12,136 bases of DNA. Source: Chrysochromulina parva (lineage: Eukaryota; Haptophyta; Prymnesiales; Chrysochromulinaceae). Under the pieces are notes generated by a model, which saw only the letters and a program-made list of their open reading frames with translations, ran no database searches and was not told the DNA's origin. The translations under genes and the position numbers were made by a program. This document shows, in pieces, positions 7,006-12,136 of the stretch (positions are counted from its first letter, which is position 1; the number at the start of each line of letters is the position of its first letter). Location of the stretch: positions 1 through 12,136 of the forward strand of contig PJAB01001805.1 of the NCBI GenBank assembly GCA_002887195.1, read 5' to 3'.

Positions 7006-8205
7006 ATGGCGGCTCTGCTCATGCTCCTCTGCACGCCCACGGCAGCAGCAGCCGCTTGCTGCGATGCGCAGCTCATACACGACGCCGCGGTCTCGTTTGC
7101 ACGGGACGGTTTTGCTGTGCTGCCCAGTTTTGCCAGCGAAATCGAAGTCAATGCCATGCGCAGTGCAATGGAGAGTATGGTCGAGGCGTGGTGGAATGAG
7201 GAGCGTTCAGCGCCCGATCACGGTAATAATGTGTTTACGACGGGATCCAACCAGACGAGCGCTCAAGCTAAGTCGAGCTACTTTTTCACGTCCGCGGACC
7301 GCGTGCACTTCTTTCGAGAGGCTGTCGATGAAGGTGACACTCCTTCAACACGGCCACGGCCGCCGCTGAACAAGGTGGGCCACGGGCTGCACCTCAATGC
7401 ATCGACGCCGTTCGGCGCCTACGCGAGATCCGAGCGTGTCTCTGCCGTGGCGAGAAAGGTGGCTGGGCTCGTTGCGCCCGTGCTGCCTCAGTCAATGTAC
7501 ATCTTCAAGGAGGCGCGCCTCGGCGGCGCGGTCACTTCACACCAAGATGGAACCTTTCTGTACACGCGCCCACATCAGACAGTCGTGGGCTTGTGGCTGG
7601 CGCTCGATGCTGCGCACGAGGGCAATGGGTGCTTGTGGGCGCGCCCAGGCTCACACCACGAGCCATTGCGGCGCCGGTTTGTGCGAACGCTGGGCGAGGC
7701 CGGCGACGTGGTCATGACGTTCGTGAACGCGTCGGCCGAAGAGCCCGAGGTCTACTTGTCGGCGCAACTGCGAGGAGGCGACGCGACTCCCGCGCCGGCC
7801 AATTCCAGCAATGCGACGGCCAAAGTGAAGTGGTGGCAGCGGCTTTTGCGATGGGCAAGGCGGCGACTTGCTCTTCGTGTCCACAAAGACCGCCTCCTCG
7901 AGAGCAGCGAACACGCTCGTGCTTGGGAAGGTGTGTGGCCGCCCGCGGATATGGCGTCAGGTACCCATTCCGGATTGCAGGCCGCCAAACTGCTCAGTGC
8001 GCGAGGCTTCATCCCTCTCAACGTCAAAGCGGGTGATTTGGTCGTCTTCCCCGGGACGCTCGACCATCTGTCTCTGCCCAACGGGTCGCCGCACGCGCGG
8101 CACACGTTCCAGCTGCATATGGTCGAGGGCCCTTCCGCCGGCGTCGAGTGGGCGCACGAAAACTGGCTTCAGTACGATGGGGGCCTTGATTTTATGAGCA
8201 TTTGA
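7006..8205 (+). CDS. PHYHD1: PHYHD1-like phytanoyl-CoA dioxygenase family protein
   Basis: A 399-residue member of the PhyH family of Fe(II)/2-oxoglutarate oxygenases. The closest match I can recall is animal PHYHD1, whose physiological substrate is not well settled. Shared blocks, in order: FARDGFAVLPSF (about 31-42), SSYFFTSADRVHFF (90-103), LNKVGHGLH (121-129), QSMYIFKEARLGG (162-174), SHQDGTFLYT with iron ligands H179 and D181, GLWLALDAA and GCLWARPGSHH (195-218), and VVFPGTLDHLS with the third iron ligand, probably H354. RHTFQLHMVEG supplies the 2-oxoglutarate-binding Arg (R365), and ENWLQ comes near the end. The start chosen is the first ATG of the conserved frame. Its first 18 residues (MAALLMLLCTPTAAAAAC) are hydrophobic and could be a signal peptide. 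A lineage-specific insert (about 250-330) carries a basic segment, KWWQRLLRWARRRLALR. All metal ligands are kept, so activity is likely. Confidence 0.92.
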   Translation: MAALLMLLCTPTAAAAACCDAQLIHDAAVSFARDGFAVLPSFASEIEVNAMRSAMESMVEAWWNEERSAPDHGNNVFTTGSNQTSAQAKSSYFFTSADRVHFFREAVDEGDTPSTRPRPPLNKVGHGLHLNASTPFGAYARSERVSAVARKVAGLVAPVLPQSMYIFKEARLGGAVTSHQDGTFLYTRPHQTVVGLWLALDAAHEGNGCLWARPGSHHEPLRRRFVRTLGEAGDVVMTFVNASAEEPEVYLSAQLRGGDATPAPANSSNATAKVKWWQRLLRWARRRLALRVHKDRLLESSEHARAWEGVWPPADMASGTHSGLQAAKLLSARGFIPLNVKAGDLVVFPGTLDHLSLPNGSPHARHTFQLHMVEGPSAGVEWAHENWLQYDGGLDFMSI

Positions 8206-8321
8206 CAACCACCCGATCGTCAACCTTTACCGAGCGGTGTCGACTTTGCGTTCATAGTACGGTACCGGTATTCAATCACAGTCCAGTCGGGTTTGAGCCC
8301 CAAAAAGACTCACGGACGCCC
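8206..8321. promoter_or_regulatory. Short spacer between two tandem plus-strand genes
   Basis: Only 116 bases separate the PHYHD1-like stop codon from the membrane-protein ATG. This spacer must serve as 3' UTR, 3'-end signal and promoter, unless the two genes share a transcript. It contains the 8-bp palindrome CGGTACCG overlapping an ACCGGTA word near 8260-8270, similar to the core of the upstream triplicate repeat. No clear polyadenylation hexamer is visible. Confidence 0.4.
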
Positions 8322-10502
8322 ATGATTCATTGGATGGATCTGGTGTTGGCATTCGCGCTGGTTGCGCGCCTCCTGCTGTCGTTGGCTTCCGTGGTGCACG
8401 CCAAGGCTGCAGTGCTCGCACGGGTCTCGTCGATCCAGCTCGCCGGAAATGCCGAGAGCAGGGCGCAGCTGCGGGCCCAGCCGCTGTTTTGGGTTGCTGC
8501 TACACTTGCGCTGGTGTCCGAAGTAGTGCTCGGCATCGCGGTGCTCCTCGGCGGTGCCATCGTCTTGCCTTTGCTAGCGCCTACGGCCGCGCTACTCGAC
8601 AACGTTGCGCGATGGCAATTCCTGCGGGACCCGCCGCCGCAGCTGCGCACCCTTGTTGGTGGAGTGCTCGCGATGGCAGCTGCCGCCACCGCTGCGCGCC
8701 TCGCACCAGATGCGCGCTCGCTTCCGCTCGAGACCTTGTGGCTCTCGCTGCAGACACTGCCGGCACAGCTGCTGCTCGGAAGCTTGGTGTCCGTGCTGCT
8801 GATCGCCGAGGCCGTGACACCGCTGAAGCTGCTCACGGTTCAAAGCGAGGTGGCCATCCTGCACGGGGCGCAGGCTGGCTTGTACGGCATCTTTGGCGCC
8901 ATTCTCGCGGCCACCCTCGCAAGCTGCTTGCGCTCTGAGTGGACGCACCGGCGCCAGTTCGAATCGCCGTGCGCTATGGAGCTCGCCCTTGCCACGCTCG
9001 TTGCTGCGACCTTCCAGGGCCGCCGGCTGCACCGCGCGTACCAGCTTGCAGTCGACAAGTCGATGATCGCGCGGGTGCACGGTGCTGTGCTCATCGGCGG
9101 TGCGCCAGCCATGATCGCCGTCATTTTTGCCCCCCTCACCGAGGGCGACCTTGGCCTAGTGGCTCCCTCGAAGTGGTCGCCACCACCGCCCGTGCTCTTC
9201 GGTGGCTTCGGCAGTCGGTGGGCCGAGCTTGGGTTCGCGACGGCGGTCCTCTGTTCCATCGGTGGTCTCCTGCTCGTCTATCGCCCTCGTGGCGGCGACC
9301 TCCCAACCGCGGGCGGGGGCCTGTTTGGCGGCATCCTTGGAGCTCCTCGACTCGCGGGGCAGCAGTGGGCCGACCTAGAGCACACCCTGCTCGTCGAGGG
9401 ACAGCCGGCGCCGCCAAGCGGCCGGGACATTGACAGCTACAGCCCGATGGCCCCAAGCCGCATCCTTACGGCGCGCACCGCAGCCTCGCTCCGATGGGGA
9501 AGTGAAGCCGAAGAGCCGAGGGGTGGAGGCTTCGGCAGCCGATCACCGTTGCGCAAGCCGGCGCAGGCGCGCAAGCCACTGCTCGCCCCTGCCGAATGGA
9601 AGCGCTCTCTCGCGTACGCGCTGCCCCCGTCGCCACGTGTCCCCAGCTTTCGACCGAGCGCCCCGCTGCGCCGCTTCGATGCAGCCCTCGACGCGAAGTA
9701 CCAGCGTCATCGCCGAAGTGCGACCGCTGCTCGTGAGGTCGGCTCCCCCGAGCCGCGATCTCCCCCGCGATCTCCCGGGGGCTGGGCGGCGCCCGAGTTC
9801 ATTCAAGGGCATCCGGCCGCGTTCGACGCGGAGTCGCTCTGGCGATTCACATCCCGGCTGCGCGCACACGGCGAGAGCCTCGACGGCTGGGCGGCCGCGG
9901 TCGTGGAGGCCGCGGACGCGCTCGACGAGGCGGCGTCGCTTGAGGCAGTTATGCCGTCCTCGCCGTCACCGCGAGTCGAGCTTGCGTCGCCTCGGGACGA
10001 GGACGTGGCCGGGCTGCTGCACTGGATCTTGCTCGTGCTGCTCGCGCTGCTGACCACGATCCCTGCTTTCGTTGTTTGGGAGGAGTCGGGGCGCACTTTG
10101 CCGCACGACGAGGTCATCCTGATCGGCATGGTCTGCCTTCAAATCGCCTTCATCGTGCATGGCGCGACGCTACGTACGTGCATGCGCCTCGCGCGCGTCT
10201 CGGACGCTGACGAACTGCCGCCATTGCTGGTCCCGCCGGGCAATACTAGGGGGCGAGACGTGCCGGGGAATGAAGGCGCGCCGCTCTTGGATACAGGGCC
10301 CGAGCCCAGCAAGGGAACCAGGCACCGTCGGGCACCCGCGGGTCCGACGGCCGCGACCCCACCCTCGACTGCCCTACTCCGCAAGTTTCCGATGCGTCAG
10401 GACGACCTCGAGCTCGAGGCACAGCTCAAGGGGAGCCCAGAGATGTTACACCGGAAGCAACAGCAGCGACGTTACACCGCCGACGACGAGTATACGGCGT
10501 GA
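8322..10502 (+). CDS. Polytopic membrane protein of unknown family
   Basis: A 726-residue protein from the ATG at 8322; a second ATG four codons later is an alternative start. I do not recognise its family. Residues 1-322 carry about eight hydrophobic segments (near 5-27, 55-85, 108-127, 142-165, 185-205, 218-233, 250-272 and 302-320). A long Arg/Ser/Pro-rich, probably disordered region follows (about 323-555), with repeated SPR/PPR words such as SPEPRSPPRSP that would suit phosphorylation. Two more hydrophobic segments come at about 563-587 and 597-620, then a charged tail rich in basic and Gln residues. The long open frame, consistent codon use and third-position GC preference support a real gene. 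No transporter signature, ATP-binding motif or channel filter was recognised. It may be read through from the PHYHD1-like gene, given the short spacer. Confidence 0.82.
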   Translation: MIHWMDLVLAFALVARLLLSLASVVHAKAAVLARVSSIQLAGNAESRAQLRAQPLFWVAATLALVSEVVLGIAVLLGGAIVLPLLAPTAALLDNVARWQFLRDPPPQLRTLVGGVLAMAAAATAARLAPDARSLPLETLWLSLQTLPAQLLLGSLVSVLLIAEAVTPLKLLTVQSEVAILHGAQAGLYGIFGAILAATLASCLRSEWTHRRQFESPCAMELALATLVAATFQGRRLHRAYQLAVDKSMIARVHGAVLIGGAPAMIAVIFAPLTEGDLGLVAPSKWSPPPPVLFGGFGSRWAELGFATAVLCSIGGLLLVYRPRGGDLPTAGGGLFGGILGAPRLAGQQWADLEHTLLVEGQPAPPSGRDIDSYSPMAPSRILTARTAASLRWGSEAEEPRGGGFGSRSPLRKPAQARKPLLAPAEWKRSLAYALPPSPRVPSFRPSAPLRRFDAALDAKYQRHRRSATAAREVGSPEPRSPPRSPGGWAAPEFIQGHPAAFDAESLWRFTSRLRAHGESLDGWAAAVVEAADALDEAASLEAVMPSSPSPRVELASPRDEDVAGLLHWILLVLLALLTTIPAFVVWEESGRTLPHDEVILIGMVCLQIAFIVHGATLRTCMRLARVSDADELPPLLVPPGNTRGRDVPGNEGAPLLDTGPEPSKGTRHRRAPAGPTAATPPSTALLRKFPMRQDDLELEAQLKGSPEMLHRKQQQRRYTADDEYTA

Positions 10503-10969
10503 ATGAAACCGAAGTCCGACGACCAGGGAACGGCGCGCCGGAACGGCGGGTACCCCCCCGCGCCCCTCGCCGTCCCGCGCCTGGCCTCAGGGGGCCCCGG
10601 GCGCCGGCCCCGCACCACCCCACGGGGGCTCGGGGGGGGCGGTCTCGGGTCTGTTGCGCCTTGTTCCTTCGGGCCTCGTGCCCCGCCGCGCCGCCGCCGG
10701 CCCCGGCGGCCGCCGCGCGCGGCGGCCGCCCCGCGGCGCGGCCCCGGCCGGCCGCGCGAAACTAAATTCACCCCGCGGCGAAGCATGCGCTCGTAAATTT
10801 CGCGGACGATAATTAGATATGGTGATAAAACTCGTATACAATGCTCGGACACACGAAACGCTCAACGCGGCACTCTATAGCGCACAGACCGGATGCCTGC
10901 ACCCGCAGCCTGGGGCCCCGCAGGCACCAGCAGCGCGACGCGCGCTCCAGTAAGGTGTGTACGGACGCT
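10503..10969. other. Convergent GC-rich spacer, no gene seen
   Basis: The membrane-protein gene and RPS7 end facing each other across these 467 bases. From about 10520 to 10760 the sequence is dominated by G and C with long C- or G-runs. It then changes abruptly to an AT-rich patch (about 10793-10845). Frames in the GC-rich part give only Pro/Arg/Gly/Ala strings and are not credible proteins. Near the RPS7 end there is a 7-bp inverted pair, TGCCTGC/GCAGGCA (10894-10900 and 10920-10926), possibly in the RPS7 3' UTR. The AT-rich patch could contain 3'-end signals for either gene. Confidence 0.6.
10680..10758. repeat. Pure G/C tract with a 26-bp perfect palindrome
   Basis: All 79 bases from 10680 to 10758 are G or C. 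Inside it, 10705-10730 is a perfect 26-bp palindrome (13 complementary pairs, no loop) that begins GGCGGCCGCC and ends GGCGGCCGCC. It could form a cruciform or a very stable RNA hairpin at the end of either converging transcript. Confidence 0.9.
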
Positions 10970-11545
10970 CTAATCGGTGGTCGGGAATTCGAACTTGACC
11001 TCCTTGCCCGTCAGCTTCTTGTATACCGTCGCAAAGGTGTCGACCTTGTACTCGACGTTGGGGGCCTCCTTGGGGTCGAGGTAGACCTTCGTGAGCTTCG
11101 ACCCATCGAGGCGGTAGCGCGTGTGCTTGCCCACGATCTCGGTGGGGTACACAAGGTCCTCGAGGATCGACTCGTGCACCGCGGTCAGCGTCCGCGAGCG
11201 CGGGCGCTTCTGCTTCGGCTGCCGCTGCCCCGCTGATGCCTTGCGCATGATCCGGCGCTGGCCAATGAGCACAACATGCTTGCCCGAGAATTTCTTCTCG
11301 AGCTCGCGCACGAGGCGCGACTGGATTTTGTGCACCACCTTCAGAAGCTTGAAGGGCACAAAGATGACAACGGCCTTGCGGCCCGTTACATCCACCTCCT
11401 TCGCGGAGACAATGTACAGCTCGCGAAGCTCAGCCTTGAGGTCGCTGCTGTTCGCCTCGAGGTCGCACAGAGCTTGCGCGACGTCGAGCTCGAAGGGCTC
11501 GGGCTCGGCGCCCTTCTCCTTCACAATCTTCTTGGTAGCGAACAT
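10970..11545 (-). CDS. RPS7: Cytosolic small-subunit ribosomal protein eS7
   Basis: A 191-residue protein, close to the about 194 residues of animal eS7. It is a structural component of the eukaryotic 40S subunit, near the mRNA-entry/platform region and involved in pre-rRNA processing. Strongly conserved blocks are visible: [17 protein letters not shown] (about 38-54), [29 protein letters not shown] (about 74-92), [28 protein letters not shown] (about 112-131), [19 protein letters not shown], and the ending [15 protein letters not shown]. The ATG at 11545-11543 follows GCCGCC, a strong initiation context, and matches the family N-terminus (MFATKKIVK). The frame stays open upstream, but that extension has no family counterpart. 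The gene has no intron in its coding region, which is notable because RPS7 genes commonly carry them. Confidence 0.97.
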   Translation of the reverse strand: MFATKKIVKEKGAEPEPFELDVAQALCDLEANSSDLKAELRELYIVSAKEVDVTGRKAVVIFVPFKLLKVVHKIQSRLVRELEKKFSGKHVVLIGQRRIMRKASAGQRQPKQKRPRSRTLTAVHESILEDLVYPTEIVGKHTRYRLDGSKLTKVYLDPKEAPNVEYKVDTFATVYKKLTGKEVKFEFPTTD

Positions 11546-12047
11546 GGCGGCTCTCCTCGTCAGGGAAGAGGATGGCAAAAAGTCGCGTGCCACGATTCCG
11601 CCCTTCCTTTCCAATTCACGGGACGCAGGACGATTTCTCGGGACCGTTTCTAAACTTGGAAACTTGGAGGATGTCTTCAAGCAAGCAAGCGAGCTTGCTT
11701 GGAAGTCTTCGTGAGTGCAGCTGCGCCTACGTGTAACAACGGAGAGGACACACGACGAGGCCAGACTCAGCCGCTGCATTCCCAGCCCTTTCCAGAACGG
11801 ATAATTATTGAGGGGCGCTCACCGTGCAAATCCTCCAGTCCTCTTTCGAGACTCTCGAACGTTTTTCTCGCCTTCGGTCTCCACCGGCTGTCGTCGTGCT
11901 GCCACCGCGCGCCCAGATCTCGATAAAATAGACTCGTAGTCGAGCCGCTGCTCTTAGAAGTTGTGTTCGTATGCTGCACCCGCTTCCTAAGAATGTATAT
12001 TCATCGCGTCTCGTCACGACATTGGCCATCACCACTCACCCACCAAG
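11546..12047. promoter_or_regulatory. RPS7 upstream region
   Basis: About 500 bases without a convincing gene. On the RPS7 strand the leader just before the ATG is T/C-rich (CTTTTTGCCATCC and CTCTTCCCTGACG), as in many ribosomal-protein leaders. Further out are a doubled AAACTTGG word (11652-11667) and a strong inverted repeat at 11675-11705. On the plus strand a TATA-like GATAAAATA lies at 11922-11930 and could serve a gene running rightward out of the window. No RNA gene was recognised. Confidence 0.4.
11675..11705. repeat. Inverted repeat upstream of RPS7
   Basis: CAAGCAAGC (11682-11690) and GCTTGCTTG (11693-11701) are perfect 9-bp inverted copies around the 2-base spacer GA. In an alternative pairing, CTTC (11675-11678) and GAAG (11702-11705) extend the stem with one bulge. 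It lies about 130-160 bases upstream of the RPS7 ATG and may be a dyad binding site or a 5' UTR stem-loop. Confidence 0.75.
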
Positions 12048-12136
12048 ATGCTGCGAGGATCGCGCAAGGCTTGTAGCCGACAAGCTCGCCAATGGCAACG
12101 AGCCGAAAGATGCCCGGCGACCAGCGCCCCACAATC
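12048..12136 (+). other. Unresolved window edge, possible start of a rightward gene
   Basis: An ATG at 12048, in the favourable context ACCAAGATGC, opens a frame that stays open for 29 codons to the window end. It encodes a basic leader (MLRGSRKACSRQARQWQRAE) with no acidic residue before the E, which could be a targeting peptide. A minus-strand frame over the same bases (IVGRWSPGIFRLVAIGELVG) is also open and looks protein-like, ending before a GTGAGT splice-donor word at about 12033-12038. I cannot choose between the two from 89 bases. Confidence 0.2.

Noticed and set aside
10426..10865. Open frames on both strands through the GC-rich spacer after the membrane-protein gene
   Set aside because: They consist of Pro/Arg/Gly/Ala runs caused by the near-absence of A and T, so stop codons cannot occur. 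No domain is visible.
11546..11779. 78-codon N-terminal extension of RPS7
   Set aside because: The eS7 family starts at the methionine at 11545, which follows a GCCGCC context. The upstream residues have no counterpart in eS7.

Overview
This is a nuclear genome fragment from a GC-rich eukaryotic microbe, most likely a flagellated alga or similar protist. The evidence is a eukaryotic cytosolic ribosomal protein eS7 (RPS7), a centrin, a CCP5-type tubulin carboxypeptidase and a PHYHD1-type dioxygenase. All of these read as single open frames, with no intron needed inside any of them. Genes are tightly packed: the gap between tandem genes can be about 100-200 bases. High G+C, few introns and Ala/Pro/Ser-rich insertions fit haptophyte-, pelagophyte- or green-alga-like genomes, but the sequence does not settle the lineage. 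Centrin and CCP5 together suggest a cell with basal bodies and a flagellum.

Layout: (1) bases 1-186, minus strand: the first 62 codons of a centrin, cut by the window edge. (2) 518-1738, plus: a RecB-like PD-(D/E)XK nuclease with a four-cysteine Fe-S site and a probable organelle-targeting leader. The family is best known from bacteria, so this is a candidate for gene transfer. (3) 1739-2428: a convergent gene-free stretch. (4) 2429-3757, minus: a single-pass membrane protein with degenerate thioredoxin folds, a coiled coil and an acidic tail. (5) 3963-6353, minus: a CCP5/AGBL5-like deglutamylase with a large low-complexity insert. (6) 6354-7005: a divergent promoter region holding a striking threefold repeat just upstream of the next gene. 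(7) 7006-8205, plus: a PHYHD1-like Fe(II)/2-oxoglutarate dioxygenase. (8) 8322-10502, plus: a large polytopic membrane protein of unknown family. (9) 10503-10969: a very GC-rich convergent spacer with a 79-base pure G/C tract and a 26-bp perfect palindrome. (10) 10970-11545, minus: RPS7. (11) 11546-12136: the RPS7 upstream region and an unresolved window edge.

The genes do not form an obvious pathway. Centrin and CCP5 both act at basal bodies and axonemes, while RPS7 is housekeeping. No CRISPR array, transposon, tRNA or rRNA was found. The parts least explained by known biology are the bacterial-type nuclease in a eukaryotic locus, the orphan membrane protein, the TACCGGTA-containing triplicate repeat, and the 11-bp hairpin in the short spacer behind the CCP5 gene. 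Several reading frames stay open upstream of the chosen ATG through non-ATG codons (TTG or GTG); I used the first credible ATG.
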